This document shows, one piece after another, positions 17,415 through 28,475 of a DNA stretch of 35,075 nt. Origin of the DNA: Clostridiales bacterium (GTDB lineage Bacteria > Bacillota > Clostridia > Oscillospirales > Acutalibacteraceae); contig JAAYPE010000075.1 in NCBI GenBank assembly GCA_012519975.1, positions 1 through 35,075 of the forward strand, written 5' to 3'. The translations under genes were made by a program, and so were the position numbers. Within the stretch, counting starts at the first letter, position 1; every line of letters starts with the position of its first letter. The notes beneath the pieces are model-generated. The model was not told where the DNA came from, made no database searches, and was given only the letters and a program-made list of their open reading frames with translations.

Positions 17415-20400
17415 ATGTCTGAATTACAAACACCCAGTACAGAACTGGAATTTGAATCTATAAAAATAGGACTTGCATCGCCTGAACAAATTTTAGATTG
17501 GTCATGCGGTGAAGTTAAAAAGCCCGAAACCATAAACTATCGCACACTAAAGCCTGAAAAAGATGGTCTCTTTTGTGAAAAAATCTTTGGTCCAACTAAG
17601 GACTGGGAATGTTATTGTGGTAAGTACAAAAGAATTCGCTACAAAGGCAAAATTTGTGAGCGTTGTGGTGTAGAAATTACAAAATCAAAGGTAAGGCGTG
17701 AAAGAATGGGGCATATTGAGCTTGCTGCCCCAGTTTCGCACATCTGGTATTTTAAGGGAATTCCATCAAGAATGGGACTTATTTTGGATATCTCTCCAAG
17801 ATACCTTGAAAAAATCCTTTATTTTGCTCTTTATGTAGTTATTGATCCAGGTAATACTCCTCTAGAAAAGCTTCAAACTTTAAACGAAAAAGAGTATGAG
17901 GATATGTATGAGAAGTATGAGGATGAGTTTAGAGCAGGAATGGGAGCAGAGGCTGTAAAAGAGCTTTTGCAAGAAATTGATGTCGATGCACTCTCTATTG
18001 AACTTCGTGAAGATTTAAAAACTGCGACAGGCCAAAAGAAAGCAAGAATTTTAAAGCGTCTTGAAGTTGTTGAAGCTTTTCGTCATTCAGGCAACAAGCC
18101 AGAGTGGATGATTATGGATGTTATTCCTGTAATACCTCCAGATATTCGTCCAATGGTTCAGCTTGATGGTGGTCGCTTTGCAACATCGGATTTAAACGAC
18201 CTTTATAGAAGAGTTATTAATAGAAATAACCGTCTTAAAAGGCTGATGGATCTTGGTGCTCCAGATATAATTATCCGTAACGAAAAAAGAATGTTGCAAG
18301 AGGCTGTTGACGCACTTATTGATAATGGTCGTCGTGGTCGTCCTGTAACTGGACCTAATAACAGACCTTTAAAATCTCTGTCAGATATGCTAAAAGGTAA
18401 GCAAGGTCGATTTAGACAAAACTTGCTAGGTAAGCGTGTTGACTACTCTGGTCGTTCTGTTATTGTTGTAGGCCCAGAGCTTAGACTTTATCAATGCGGA
18501 CTTCCAAAAGAAATGGCACTTGAGTTGTTTAAGCCATTTGTAATGAAACGCCTTGTAGAAACTGGTGTTGCAGGCAACATTAAATCAGCTCGTAAAATGG
18601 TTGAGCGTTCACGCAATGAGGTTTGGGATGCGCTAGAAATAGTCATCAAAGACCACCCAGTAATGCTAAACCGTGCGCCAACACTTCATAGACTTGGAAT
18701 TCAAGCTTTTGAGCCTGTTTTGGTTGAGGGTAGAGCAATAAAATTGCACCCACTTGTGTGTACAGCTTTTAACGCCGACTTTGACGGAGACCAAATGGCT
18801 GTTCACGTACCACTTTCAGCAGAAGCACAAGCAGAAGCAAGATTTTTAATGCTCGCAGCAAACAACCTTTTAAAACCGTCTGATGGTCGTCCTGTTGCAG
18901 TTCCGACTCAGGATATGGTTCTAGGTTCATACTATCTAACTCTTGATAAAGATGGTGAACCAGGTGAAGGCAAGGCTTTTCGCGATGTTGCAGAGGCTAC
19001 AATGGCTTATGATAGGGGTGTAATCACTCTTCATTCAAAAATAAAAATTAGAATGAGCAGAGAAGTTGATGGTCAAACCTTTACAAAGCTTATTGATACA
19101 ACTTTGGGCAAGGTAATTTTCAACGAGCCAATTCCTCAGGATTTGGGATTTGTTGACCGTGATGACCCTGATAATATGTTCAGGCTTGAGGTTGACGAGC
19201 TTGTTAATAAAAAAGTTCTCGGTAAAGTAATTGATAAATGTATTCGTGTTCACGGTACTGCAGTTACTTCAGAGGTTTTGGATAAAGTTAAAGCACAGGG
19301 ATATAAATATTCAACACGCAGTGGTATTACAGTAGCTGTTTGTGATGCTAATATCCCACCAAAGAAGACAGAGCTTCTTGAACAAGCAGAAAAACAAGTA
19401 GATAAAATTAACAAGAATTATCAGCGTGGGCTTATAAGTAACAAAGAGCGTTCTCGCCATGTTATTACAACATGGGAGGATTGCACAAAGAATGTTGCCT
19501 ATGGACTTAAAGATAATTTAGGAAGATATAACCCAATCTTTATGATGGTAGACTCAGGAGCCCGTGGTTCTGATTCACAGCTTCGTCAGCTTGCAGGTAT
19601 GCGTGGACTTATCGCAAACACAGCTGGTAAAACTATCGAAGTTCCAATCAGGTCAAACTACCGTGAGGGGCTTAATGTTCTTGAGTACTTTATATCATCT
19701 CGCGGTGCTAGAAAAGGTCTTGCCGATACAGCACTTAGAACAGCCGACTCAGGTTATCTTACCCGTCGTCTTGTTGATGTATCTCAAGATGTTATCATCC
19801 GTGAAGAAGATTGCGGTTGTTCGGAAGGAATTTTGATTTACGATATAACAGATGGCAAGGAAACAATTGAAGAGCTATCAGAGCGTTTGACAGGTCGCTA
19901 CCTCCTTGAGGATTTGGTAGACGAGTCCACTGGAGAGCTTGTTATGTCAAAAGATGCAATGATGAGCGAAACAGATGCTCAAAAGGTTTCTGATTACATC
20001 AATCAAGTACACGCTAAAAAGGTTGAATCTGGAGAACTACCAGAAAAATCAAAAGCAAGCATAAAAATTCGTTCATTGCTTACATGCGAATCAGAGCACG
20101 GCGCTTGCATTAAGTGTTATGGTTCAAACCTTGCAACAGGTGAGCCTGTAACAGTTGGTGAGGCAGTAGGTATTATCGCTGCTCAGTCAATTGGTGAACC
20201 GGGCACACAGCTTACAATGAGAACTTTCCACACAGGTGGTGTTACTCTTTCAGCAGATATTACGCAAGGTCTTCCAAGAGTTGAGGAGCTGTTTGAGGCT
20301 CGTAAACCAAAAACTCTTGCAATTTTAAGTGAAATTGATGGTGAAATATCAATTCAAGAAATTAAAAAGAGTAAGTATGTTGTTGTTACAAATAAAGAAA

Positions 20401-21080
20401 CTTTGGACGAAAAGCAATACCTTATCCCTTATGGATTTAGACTCCGTCCGGGAATTGAAGAGGGCAACCAAGTTTCTAAGGGTGACGCAATAACCGAAGG
20501 CTCGCTCAATCCACATGACTTGCTTGCAATTATGGGTGTCGATGCAGTTCACAATTACTTGATTCGTGAAGTTCAAAGAGTTTACCGTATGCAAGGTGTT
20601 GATATCAACGATAAGCACATTGAAGTTATCGTTCGCCAAATGATGAAAAAGGTTAAGATTGTTGAATCAGGCGATACAAAGCTTCTTCCTGGCTCAACAG
20701 TTGAGAAAAGAGATTTCCTCATTGCAAACAATGCAGTAAAAGCGAATGCTGCAAGCGAAGGCACAGAGCCAAATCTCGCAGTATGCACTCCAGTATTACT
20801 CGGTATTACCAAGGCATCGCTCGCAACAGATTCGTTCCTTTCAGCTGCGTCTTTCCAAGAAACAACTCGTGTTCTTACAGATGCCGCAATTAAAGGAAAG
20901 AGCGACCCGCTTCTAGGTCTTAAAGAAAATGTAATCATAGGAAAACTGCTTCCATCAGGAACAGGAATGAAGTGCTATGGCAATGTTGAAATCGTTAAAA
21001 AAGAGAGCGAATTTAATGTTATTGACATTGACCCTGCAATGTTTGAAAAGCAAGATGAAAATGAGGTATTGACAAACTGA
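17415..21080 (+). CDS. rpoC: DNA-directed RNA polymerase subunit beta'
   Basis: The beta' subunit, 1221 residues, which carries the catalytic magnesium. Visible are the N-terminal zinc site (Cys66, Cys68, Cys81, Cys84), the lid/switch block [18 protein letters not shown], the invariant [12 protein letters not shown] near residue 452, the second zinc site (cysteines near 797-799 and 892-902) and the trigger-loop region [16 protein letters not shown] near 926. AAAGGGG precedes the ATG by 9 bases. The stop codon lies between the -35 and -10 boxes of the promoter proposed for rpsL. Confidence 0.98.
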   Translation: MSELQTPSTELEFESIKIGLASPEQILDWSCGEVKKPETINYRTLKPEKDGLFCEKIFGPTKDWECYCGKYKRIRYKGKICERCGVEITKSKVRRERMGHIELAAPVSHIWYFKGIPSRMGLILDISPRYLEKILYFALYVVIDPGNTPLEKLQTLNEKEYEDMYEKYEDEFRAGMGAEAVKELLQEIDVDALSIELREDLKTATGQKKARILKRLEVVEAFRHSGNKPEWMIMDVIPVIPPDIRPMVQLDGGRFATSDLNDLYRRVINRNNRLKRLMDLGAPDIIIRNEKRMLQEAVDALIDNGRRGRPVTGPNNRPLKSLSDMLKGKQGRFRQNLLGKRVDYSGRSVIVVGPELRLYQCGLPKEMALELFKPFVMKRLVETGVAGNIKSARKMVERSRNEVWDALEIVIKDHPVMLNRAPTLHRLGIQAFEPVLVEGRAIKLHPLVCTAFNADFDGDQMAVHVPLSAEAQAEARFLMLAANNLLKPSDGRPVAVPTQDMVLGSYYLTLDKDGEPGEGKAFRDVAEATMAYDRGVITLHSKIKIRMSREVDGQTFTKLIDTTLGKVIFNEPIPQDLGFVDRDDPDNMFRLEVDELVNKKVLGKVIDKCIRVHGTAVTSEVLDKVKAQGYKYSTRSGITVAVCDANIPPKKTELLEQAEKQVDKINKNYQRGLISNKERSRHVITTWEDCTKNVAYGLKDNLGRYNPIFMMVDSGARGSDSQLRQLAGMRGLIANTAGKTIEVPIRSNYREGLNVLEYFISSRGARKGLADTALRTADSGYLTRRLVDVSQDVIIREEDCGCSEGILIYDITDGKETIEELSERLTGRYLLEDLVDESTGELVMSKDAMMSETDAQKVSDYINQVHAKKVESGELPEKSKASIKIRSLLTCESEHGACIKCYGSNLATGEPVTVGEAVGIIAAQSIGEPGTQLTMRTFHTGGVTLSADITQGLPRVEELFEARKPKTLAILSEIDGEISIQEIKKSKYVVVTNKETLDEKQYLIPYGFRLRPGIEEGNQVSKGDAITEGSLNPHDLLAIMGVDAVHNYLIREVQRVYRMQGVDINDKHIEVIVRQMMKKVKIVESGDTKLLPGSTVEKRDFLIANNAVKANAASEGTEPNLAVCTPVLLGITKASLATDSFLSAASFQETTRVLTDAAIKGKSDPLLGLKENVIIGKLLPSGTGMKCYGNVEIVKKESEFNVIDIDPAMFEKQDENEVLTN

Positions 21081-21098
21081 TATAATCAGTGTTACAAT
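21069..21098 (+). promoter_or_regulatory. Predicted promoter for rpsL-rpsG-fusA, overlapping the rpoC stop
   Basis: TTGACA (21069-21074) and TACAAT (21093-21098) are separated by 18 bases. The boxes straddle the rpoC stop codon, so the str genes can probably be transcribed both from here and by read-through from rpoB. Confidence 0.5.
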
Positions 21099-21125
21099 TC
21101 CTAATTGTTGTATGAAAAAAGCTAT

Positions 21126-21163
21126 ATTGTGGGAAATCTCCTTTTTGGAGATTCCCATACAAT
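21126..21163 (+). promoter_or_regulatory. Leader hairpin upstream of rpsL
   Basis: ATTGT-GGGAAATCTCC and GGAGATTCCC-AT-ACAAT form a stem of about 15 bp around a TTTTT loop, with small bulges. The T-run that would make it a plain terminator is missing downstream (AGATTATTTT). It ends 15 bases before the rpsL ribosome binding site and may be an attenuator, a processing site or a protein-binding leader. Confidence 0.5.
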
Positions 21164-21192
21164 AGATTATTTTATTTCAGGAGGTGAAAGTA

Positions 21193-21618
21193 TTGCCAAC
21201 CTTTAATCAGCTTGTCCGCAACGGTAGAAAGACTATTGAGAAAAAAGCAAAGTCTCCAGCTCTTCTAAAAGGTCTAGACTCAAAGAAAAATGTTATGACA
21301 GATAACGATTCTCCACAAAAGCGTGGTGTTTGTACAGCTGTTAAAACTGCAACTCCCAAAAAGCCTAACTCAGCGCTTCGTAAGATTGCTAGAGTTCGCC
21401 TTACAAACGGAATTGAAGTTTCTGCTTACATCCCAGGTGTAGGTCACAACCTTCAGGAGCATAGCGTTGTTCTCATTCGTGGTGGACGTGTTAAAGACCT
21501 TCCCGGTGTTCGTTACCACATTGTTCGTGGAACACTTGATACACAGGGTGTTTCTGGCAGAATGCAGGCTCGTTCCAAATATGGTGCGAAAAAACCTAAA
21601 ACAGCTACTAAAAACTAA
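21193..21618 (+). CDS. rpsL: 30S ribosomal protein S12
   Basis: S12 lies at the decoding centre. The true start is the TTG at 21193, giving the universal opening [12 protein letters not shown]. The earlier in-frame GTG at 21184 is part of the AGGAGGTGA ribosome binding site. The protein has 141 residues and includes the short insertion ([20 protein letters not shown]) typical of Gram-positive S12. The streptomycin-determining stretches [11 protein letters not shown] and [10 protein letters not shown] are wild type, predicting sensitivity at this target. The usual L7Ae-family gene between rpoC and rpsL is absent. Confidence 0.97.
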   Translation: MPTFNQLVRNGRKTIEKKAKSPALLKGLDSKKNVMTDNDSPQKRGVCTAVKTATPKKPNSALRKIARVRLTNGIEVSAYIPGVGHNLQEHSVVLIRGGRVKDLPGVRYHIVRGTLDTQGVSGRMQARSKYGAKKPKTATKN

Positions 21619-21641
21619 GTTCAATTTATATTGGAAGGTAA

Positions 21642-22250
<609 letters not shown>

Positions 22251-22327
22251 TAGACTGCTTTTGCAGGACTTACCTTACAATGTTTTAAGTTTATGTCGTT
22301 TCAAAAAACGGCAGTGGGAGGATAATA

Positions 22328-24409
22328 ATGCCAAGGCAGGTATCATTGGAACTTACCAGAAACATTGGAATCATGGCGCATATAGATGCCGGTAAAACAA
22401 CAACTTCTGAGAGAATCCTTTTCTACACAGGAATTACTCACAAGGTTGGTGAAACTCACGACGGTTCTGCGACTATGGACTGGATGGAGCAGGAGCAAGA
22501 AAGAGGAATTACAATCACTTCTGCTGCTACAACTTGTTTTTGGAAAGATCACAGAATAAATATTATCGACACACCTGGACACGTTGACTTTACAGTTGAA
22601 GTTGAGCGTTCACTTAGAGTGCTTGACGGTTCTGTAACAGTGCTTTGTGCAAAAGGCGGTGTTGAGCCACAGTCTGAAACCGTTTGGCGTCAGGCTGATA
22701 AGTATCGCGTTCCTCGTATGGCTTACATCAATAAGATGGACATTACAGGAGCAGATTTCTATAATGTTGTAGAAATGATGCGAGATAGATTAAAGTGTAA
22801 TGCTGTTCCAATTCAGTTGCCAATTGGTACTGAGGCGGACTTTAAAGGCATTATAGACCTTGTTAAAATGCGCGCTGAAGTGTATTATGACGATAAAGGT
22901 CTTGATGTAAGAGAAGAGGACATTCCTGAGGATATGATGGAGCTTGCTCAAAAGTATCGTGACGAGCTAGTTGAGCATGTTGCAGAGCAGGACGAGGCTC
23001 TCCTTGAAAAGTACCTTGAGGGTGAAGAACTCACAATGGACGAAATCAAGGCTTGCATCAGAAAATCAACAATTGCAAACGAAATGGTTCCAGTTACTTG
23101 TGGAACTTCATACAGAAACAAGGGCGTTCAAATGCTTCTTGATGCAGTTATTGATTATATGCCAGCTCCAACAGATGTTGAGGCAATCACAGGTGTTAAC
23201 ACAAAGACTGGTGAAGAGGAAGTTCGTCATTCATCTGATGAAGAGCCTTTCTCAGCACTTGCATTTAAAATAGCTACAGACCCATTTGTAGGAAAGCTTT
23301 GTTTCTTCCGTGTATATTCAGGTTCTGTAAAAGCAGGAAGCACAGTTTATAACTCAGTTAAAGACTGTAATGAGCGTATGGGACGCATTCTTCAAATGCA
23401 CTCAAATCATAGGCAAGACCTTGATTGTTGCTATTCGGGAGATATTGCGGCAGCTGTTGGACTTAAAAATACAACAACAGGTGATACACTTTGTGATGTA
23501 AAGAATCCTATTATTCTTGAATCAATGGAGTTCCCAGACCCAGTTATTAGAGTTGCAATTGAGCCAAAAACAAAAGCAGGTCAAGAAAAAATGGGAGTTG
23601 CTCTACAAAAACTTGCAGAAGAAGATCCAACATTCCAATGCTATACAGATGAAGAAACTGGGCAGACTATTATTGCTGGTATGGGTGAGCTTCACCTTGA
23701 AATAATCGTCGACAGATTACTTCGTGAATTTAAGGTTGAGGCAAATGTAGGTAAACCTCAGGTTGCATACAGAGAAACAATTACACAGCCTGCCGATGTT
23801 GACTGCAAATATTCTCGTCAATCCGGTGGTCGTGGTCAGTATGGACATGTTAAAATCCGTATTGAGCCTAACCCAGAAAAAGGATACGAGTTTGTTAACC
23901 AAATTGTTGGTGGTTCCGTTCCTAAGGAATACATCGGGCCTGCAGAGGCTGGTATTAAGGGAGCAATGCTTTCAGGTACCCTTGCAGGATTTAATGTTGT
24001 TGATGTTAAGGTAACACTTTATGATGGTTCTTATCACGAGGTTGACTCATCCGAAATGGCATTTAAGATTGCAGGTTCTATGGCGTTTAAAGATGCAATG
24101 AAAAAAGCATCCCCAGTTCTTATGGAGCCTATTATGAAAATTGCAGTAATCGTGCCTGAAGAGTATATGGGAGATGTTATTGGTGATATCAACTCTCGCC
24201 GTGGACTTGTTCAGGGTATGGAAACTAGAACAGGCGCAACACAAGTTAATGCGTTTATTCCACTTTCTAATATGTTTGGTTATGCAACAGATCTTCGCTC
24301 AAAAACACAGGGTAGAGGGCAATATGCAATGGAGCCTAGCCACTATGCTGAAGTTCCAAAATCTATTTCTGAAGAGATTATTAGCGATAGGTCAAAAAAT
24401 AATGCTTAA
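22328..24409 (+). CDS. fusA: Elongation factor G
   Basis: EF-G drives ribosomal translocation with GTP. The 693-residue protein has the G1 loop AHIDAGKT (17-24), G3 DTPGHVDF (81-88) and G4 NKMD (135-138). Domain IV is complete, including YRETI and [11 protein letters not shown], the stretch before the tip that reaches the decoding centre. GGGAGG lies 7 bases before the ATG. Its position after rpsL-rpsG marks it as the canonical EF-G and not an EF-G2 or Tet(M)-like paralogue. Confidence 0.98.
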   Translation: MPRQVSLELTRNIGIMAHIDAGKTTTSERILFYTGITHKVGETHDGSATMDWMEQEQERGITITSAATTCFWKDHRINIIDTPGHVDFTVEVERSLRVLDGSVTVLCAKGGVEPQSETVWRQADKYRVPRMAYINKMDITGADFYNVVEMMRDRLKCNAVPIQLPIGTEADFKGIIDLVKMRAEVYYDDKGLDVREEDIPEDMMELAQKYRDELVEHVAEQDEALLEKYLEGEELTMDEIKACIRKSTIANEMVPVTCGTSYRNKGVQMLLDAVIDYMPAPTDVEAITGVNTKTGEEEVRHSSDEEPFSALAFKIATDPFVGKLCFFRVYSGSVKAGSTVYNSVKDCNERMGRILQMHSNHRQDLDCCYSGDIAAAVGLKNTTTGDTLCDVKNPIILESMEFPDPVIRVAIEPKTKAGQEKMGVALQKLAEEDPTFQCYTDEETGQTIIAGMGELHLEIIVDRLLREFKVEANVGKPQVAYRETITQPADVDCKYSRQSGGRGQYGHVKIRIEPNPEKGYEFVNQIVGGSVPKEYIGPAEAGIKGAMLSGTLAGFNVVDVKVTLYDGSYHEVDSSEMAFKIAGSMAFKDAMKKASPVLMEPIMKIAVIVPEEYMGDVIGDINSRRGLVQGMETRTGATQVNAFIPLSNMFGYATDLRSKTQGRGQYAMEPSHYAEVPKSISEEIISDRSKNNA

Positions 24410-24414
24410 AGCAC

Positions 24415-24443
24415 TTGAAATGAATAGAAATTTTTGGTAGAAT
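24415..24443 (+). promoter_or_regulatory. Predicted promoter for tuf
   Basis: TTGAAA (24415-24420), a 17-base spacer and TAGAAT (24438-24443) preceded by TGG, an extended -10. It begins just after the fusA stop and would let tuf be expressed separately from the str genes, leaving a leader of about 55 bases. Confidence 0.5.
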
Positions 24444-24505
24444 AATCAAGAATTCAATTTTTAAATTAAAATATTATTGTTTTGTTAATAAAGGAGGAAA
24501 AACCA

Positions 24506-25708
24506 ATGGCAAAGGCAAAATTTGAAAGAACAAAGCCCCATGTTAATATTGGTACAATTGGTCACGTTGACCATGGTAAGACAACTCTTACAGCTGCAAT
24601 CACAAAAACACTCTCAATTGCAGGAGGAGCAGCATTTATTGATTACTCAAACATCGATAAGGCTCCAGAGGAGAGAGAGCGCGGAATTACAATTAGCACA
24701 TCACACGTTGAGTATGAGACAGAAAAAAGACACTATGCTCACGTTGACTGTCCTGGTCACGCCGACTACATCAAAAATATGATTACCGGTGCAGCTCAGA
24801 TGGACGGTGCTATTCTTGTTATAGCTTCAACAGATGGCCCAATGGCTCAAACAAAAGAGCACTTGCTTCTTGCTCGTCAGGTTGGCGTTCCATACATCAT
24901 TGTATTTATGAACAAGGTTGACCAAGTTGATGACGAAGAGCTTCTTGAGCTTGTTGAAATGGAAATTCGTGAAACTCTTGATGAGTACGAGTTCCCAGGT
25001 GATGACACACCAATCATTAAGGGTTCTGCTCTCAAAGCACTTGAGTATGCAGGCACAGACACTAGCGCTCCTGAGCTAAAGCCAATTTTTGAGCTTATGG
25101 ATGCTGTTGATAGCTACATTCCAGACCCAGAGCGTAAGGCTGACCTTCCATTCCTTATGCCTGTTGAGGACGTTTTCACAATCACAGGTCGTGGAACAGT
25201 TGCTACAGGTAGAGTTGAGCGTGGTCAACTAAATTCTGGTGAAGAAGTTGAAATTGTTGGCTTGTCCGATGGCGGTAAAAAGGTTGTTGTTACTGGAATC
25301 GAAATGTTCCGTAAAATCCTTGATTATGCTGAGGCTGGAGACAACATTGGTGCTCTTCTTCGTGGTGTTCAGCGTTCAGACATTGAGCGTGGTCAAGTTC
25401 TTGCAAAGCCAGGTTCAATTAAGCCACACACAAAATTCCGTGGTCAAGTTTATATCTTGAACAAGGATGAGGGTGGCCGTCACACACCTTTCTTTAGTAA
25501 CTATCGCCCACAGTTCTATTTCCGTACAACAGACGTTACTGGTGTTGTTTCTCTTCCAGATGGTGTAGAGATGTGTATGCCTGGTGATAATGTTGAGATG
25601 GATGTTGAGCTTATCACACCAATCGCAATCGAAGAAGGTCTTCGTTTTGCTATTCGTGAGGGTGGACGCACAGTTGGTTCAGGTGTTGTTATTAGCATTA
25701 ACGAATAA
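24506..25708 (+). CDS. tuf: Elongation factor Tu
   Basis: EF-Tu delivers aminoacyl-tRNA to the ribosome. The ATG at 24506 follows AAGGAGGA by 7 bases and gives 400 residues starting [21 protein letters not shown]1 GHVDHGKT (19-26), G3 DCPGH (81-85) and G4 NKVD (136-139) are intact, and the C-terminus ends [17 protein letters not shown]. Small departures from the most common sequence are [10 protein letters not shown] (usually ITINTAHVEY) and DGPMAQT (usually DGPMPQT). They do not affect the nucleotide ligands. The gene is followed by a strong terminator, not by the S10 operon. Confidence 0.98.
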   Translation: MAKAKFERTKPHVNIGTIGHVDHGKTTLTAAITKTLSIAGGAAFIDYSNIDKAPEERERGITISTSHVEYETEKRHYAHVDCPGHADYIKNMITGAAQMDGAILVIASTDGPMAQTKEHLLLARQVGVPYIIVFMNKVDQVDDEELLELVEMEIRETLDEYEFPGDDTPIIKGSALKALEYAGTDTSAPELKPIFELMDAVDSYIPDPERKADLPFLMPVEDVFTITGRGTVATGRVERGQLNSGEEVEIVGLSDGGKKVVVTGIEMFRKILDYAEAGDNIGALLRGVQRSDIERGQVLAKPGSIKPHTKFRGQVYILNKDEGGRHTPFFSNYRPQFYFRTTDVTGVVSLPDGVEMCMPGDNVEMDVELITPIAIEEGLRFAIREGGRTVGSGVVISINE

Positions 25709-25731
25709 TTATAATTTTTATAATTAATATT

Positions 25732-25766
25732 AAACGCTCCGTTTTTTTGCGGAGCGTTTATTTTTT
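25732..25766 (+). terminator. Intrinsic terminator after tuf
   Basis: A perfect 10-bp stem AAACGCTCCG / CGGAGCGTTT with an 8-base loop, followed by ATTTTTTATTTT. It closes the transcription, translation and EF-Tu cluster. Confidence 0.9.
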
Positions 25767-26133
25767 ATTTTATTTTTAAAGTAGTATGATATTGTTTTAC
25801 AAAAAAATGTAATTGCCGTTAACCCGAATGAAAACTGAGAAACGAAAAATATAAAACTTTGTTGTGAGATAAAAGAAATTAAGCTTTGATATCCGTGAGG
25901 ATGGGCGCACAGTGGCTCAACTATAAAATGAGAAATAAATTAAAAATAAATCATACTTTTGGGTAAAAATATTTTATTCAGATAAAATTAACATTTAATT
26001 CTAAATTGGCAACAAAATGCTTTTAAAAGTTTTATTTCGTTTGAAATATCATCATTTAATAATCTAATATTATTTTAAATCATATATGTGGAAAACTGAC
26101 AGAAAAATAACAATTATGTTTTTATTTTAACGC
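25767..26133. other. AT-rich intergenic region without a recognisable gene
   Basis: Apart from the tuf-like fragment, this stretch between the tuf terminator and the promoter of the next operon has no open frame with a ribosome binding site, no tRNA-like fold and no riboswitch core that I can identify. It looks like decaying DNA. Confidence 0.5.
25882..25920 (+). pseudogene. Decayed fragment resembling the 3' end of a second tuf gene
   Basis: The sequence CGTGAGGATGGGCGCACAGT (25894-25913) matches the intact tuf (CGTGAGGGTGGACGCACAGT) at 18 of 20 bases, with about 60% identity just before it. It reads FDIREDGRTVA where EF-Tu reads [11 protein letters not shown], an EF-Tu-specific C-terminal motif. 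The frame is broken by stops on both sides (TAA at 25923), and the rest of the gene is unrecognisable. It lies about 170 bases beyond the tuf stop. I read it as the relic of a tandem or partial tuf duplication. Confidence 0.55.
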
Positions 26134-26162
26134 TTGATTAATAAAAAATAGCAAGGTATAAT
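26134..26162 (+). promoter_or_regulatory. Predicted promoter of the NuoE/NuoF/GltD-like operon
   Basis: TTGATT (26134-26139), a 17-base spacer and TATAAT (26157-26162), about 40 bases before the first start codon. The bases CAAGGTATA around its -10 also occur at the rpoB promoter. Confidence 0.65.
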
Positions 26163-26204
26163 TATAGTGCTGATTTTAAATATGCTTAACAAGGAGGAAG
26201 AGAG

Positions 26205-26708
26205 ATGGATTGTTGCAAGAATAGTTGTAACAGCGATTTGACTTTGCTAGAAGATACCCTAAACAAATATAAAAGTGTTGAAGGAAGTCTAATAGCAATA
26301 CTACAAGGCGCACAGGAAATTTATGGTTATCTCCCAATTGATGTGATTTATCACATAGCAGAGCAGACAGGTATTAAACCGGCAAAGGTAATGGGTGTTG
26401 CTACTTTTTATACCCAGTTTAGATTTCAGCCAGTGGGCAAATATCTTATTATGCTTTGTCAGGGCACGGCGTGCCATGTTAATGGTTCAGACCGAATTGA
26501 GCAGGCAATAACAGAGGAGCTAGGCATTACCGACGGGCAGACTACTGAGGATGGCTTGTTTACACTTAAAAATGTTGCTTGTCTTGGATGTTGCAGTTTA
26601 TCACCAGTTATGATGATAAATGATGAAACATACGGCACACTTACTCCTGACTCTACAAAGAAGATATTAAAGCAACTTAAAAAAGATGCACAGGAGGGAG
26701 AACAATGA
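26205..26708 (+). CDS. nuoE: NAD(P)H oxidoreductase [2Fe-2S] subunit, NuoE/HydC-like (Stn-type complex candidate)
   Basis: A 167-residue thioredoxin-fold [2Fe-2S] protein of the 24-kDa NuoE family. The four ligands are Cys85 and Cys90 (CQGTACHVNG) and Cys126 and Cys130 (CLGCC). The helical N-terminal part (ILQGAQEIYGYLPIDVIYHI, then VMGVATFYTQF) is typical. Such subunits dock on a NuoF-type flavoprotein in complex I, NAD-reducing hydrogenases and bifurcating complexes. Here it opens an operon with NuoF-like and GltD-like genes, with no membrane or hydrogenase genes, so complex I is unlikely. AAGGAGG lies 8 bases before the ATG. The stop overlaps the next start (ATGA). Confidence 0.9.
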   Translation: MDCCKNSCNSDLTLLEDTLNKYKSVEGSLIAILQGAQEIYGYLPIDVIYHIAEQTGIKPAKVMGVATFYTQFRFQPVGKYLIMLCQGTACHVNGSDRIEQAITEELGITDGQTTEDGLFTLKNVACLGCCSLSPVMMINDETYGTLTPDSTKKILKQLKKDAQEGEQ

Positions 26709-28462
26709 AGATAGTTGTTGGACAAGGCAGCTGTGGTATTGCAGCCGGCGCAAGCAAAGTTTATAACGAGCTTGACGCACTTATAAAAGCGGGCAACCTC
26801 AAAGCAGACCTCACTATTACAGGTTGTATTGGAATGTGTTATCTTGAACCTATTGTAGACTTGTATCTTGACGATGGTAGTCTTACGAGGCTTGTTAAGG
26901 TATCTCAAAAAGATGTTCAAACAATTGCACAAGCAATAAACGAGTCTGATTTTTCATTGCTTTCCAAGCTTGAGGTTTCACAAGAAGATAAAGAAATTTT
27001 AGATAAACAAACAAGAATTGCATTGCGACACTGTGGTGTAATTGACCCAATGAAAATTGAAGATTATATTGAAGACCAAGGTTATGGCGCTCTTGAAAAA
27101 ATCCTAAAAACTGGAATGACTCAAGAAGATGTTATTGAAGAAATAAAACTCTCAGGTCTTGCTGGTAGAGGTGGAGCAGGATTTCCAACTTGGTTTAAAT
27201 GGAATGCTGCAAAAGAATCTAAAGCAGATAAAAAATACCTTATTTGTAATGCTGACGAGGGTGACCCAGGTGCATTTATGGATAGGGCAGTTATTGAGGG
27301 AGACCCACATAACCTTATTGAAGGAATGTTGATAGGTGCATATGCTATGGGCGCAGATGAAGCTGTAGTGTATGTTAGGGCAGAATATCCACTTGCAATT
27401 TTAAGACTTGAAAATGCTATAAAGCAAGCAACTGCAAAAGGATACTTGGGTGACAATATTTTAGGTAGCAACTTCTCTTGCAAAATGCGTATAAAGGCTG
27501 GAGCAGGCGCATTTGTATGTGGTGAAGAAACAGCCCTTATTGAGTCGCTTGAGGGTCAAAGAGGAATGCCAAGGCTAAAGCCACCATTCCCAGCAGCAGC
27601 AGGCTATTGGCTCAAGCCTTCTAACATAAATAATGTTGAAACTTTTGCAAATGTTCCTTGGATTATTTTAAACGGTGGTGGAGCATTCGCAGCAATGGGA
27701 ACACCTGACAGTAAGGGTACAAAGGTATTTGCTCTTACAGGAAAAATCAGCAAGGGTGGACTCGTTGAAATTCCGATGGGCAAAACACTCCACGATGTTA
27801 TATATGATATTGGTGGCGGAATTAGAGATAACAAAAAATTTAAAGCAGTTCAAATGGGAGGTCCTTCTGGTGGATGTATCCCTGAGGAAAAACTCAGCAC
27901 AGTTATAGATTATAAAAAATTAGGCGAAACAGGAGCAATAATGGGCTCTGGCGGTATGGTTGTTATGGACGAAAGCACCTGTATGGTTGGCATGGCTCGC
28001 TTTTTCCTCGATTTTACTGCAAAAGAATCTTGTGGAAAGTGTGTTCACTGTCGCCTTGGAACAAAGAGAATGCTTGAAATTCTTGATAGAATAGTAAAAG
28101 GTGAAGGAAAAGATGGAGATATTGAGTTGCTAGAAGAACTTTCTATTTCAGTTAAAGATGGTGCTCTTTGTGGACTTGGTCAAACAGCTCCAAACCCTGT
28201 GCTTACAACTATTAGATATTTCCGTGATGAATATGAAGCACACATTTATGACAAAAAATGTCCAGCGGGTGAGTGCTCAGCACTTGTCACATATTCAATT
28301 GACCACGATAAATGTACAGGCTGTTCTCTTTGTGCTAGAAAATGTCCTGTTGATGCAATTAGCGGTCAGATAAAATCACCATACACAATAGACCCAGAAA
28401 TTTGCATCAAGTGTGGAGATTGCTACAAGGTATGTAGATTTGATGCAGTAAAAATTAATTGA
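26705..28462 (+). CDS. nuoF: NADH-binding FMN/Fe-S subunit, NuoF/HydB-like (Stn-type complex candidate)
   Basis: A 585-residue flavoprotein. An N-terminal thioredoxin-like domain (GSCGIAAGA with Cys10; GCIGMC with Cys41 and Cys45) is followed by the NADH/FMN core: GLAGRGGAGFPT (151-162), NADEGDPGAF (182-191) and GAGAFVCGEETAL (266-278). The N3-type [4Fe-4S] ligands are Cys443, Cys446, Cys449 and Cys489. The C-terminus adds two ferredoxin clusters (Cys537/540/543/547 and Cys567/570/573/577), as in HydB of bifurcating hydrogenases. Only three of the four usual N-terminal [2Fe-2S] cysteines are present. In the operon it should exchange hydride with NAD(H). The next gene starts 13 bases on. Confidence 0.92.
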   Translation: MKIVVGQGSCGIAAGASKVYNELDALIKAGNLKADLTITGCIGMCYLEPIVDLYLDDGSLTRLVKVSQKDVQTIAQAINESDFSLLSKLEVSQEDKEILDKQTRIALRHCGVIDPMKIEDYIEDQGYGALEKILKTGMTQEDVIEEIKLSGLAGRGGAGFPTWFKWNAAKESKADKKYLICNADEGDPGAFMDRAVIEGDPHNLIEGMLIGAYAMGADEAVVYVRAEYPLAILRLENAIKQATAKGYLGDNILGSNFSCKMRIKAGAGAFVCGEETALIESLEGQRGMPRLKPPFPAAAGYWLKPSNINNVETFANVPWIILNGGGAFAAMGTPDSKGTKVFALTGKISKGGLVEIPMGKTLHDVIYDIGGGIRDNKKFKAVQMGGPSGGCIPEEKLSTVIDYKKLGETGAIMGSGGMVVMDESTCMVGMARFFLDFTAKESCGKCVHCRLGTKRMLEILDRIVKGEGKDGDIELLEELSISVKDGALCGLGQTAPNPVLTTIRYFRDEYEAHIYDKKCPAGECSALVTYSIDHDKCTGCSLCARKCPVDAISGQIKSPYTIDPEICIKCGDCYKVCRFDAVKIN

Positions 28463-28475
28463 GGAGGGGATAATA

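Noticed and set aside
25811..25925. Possible riboswitch or small RNA in the tuf-nuoE gap
   Set aside because: The only GC-rich patch is better explained by similarity to the 3' end of tuf; I could fit no known aptamer core and no stable closing helix.
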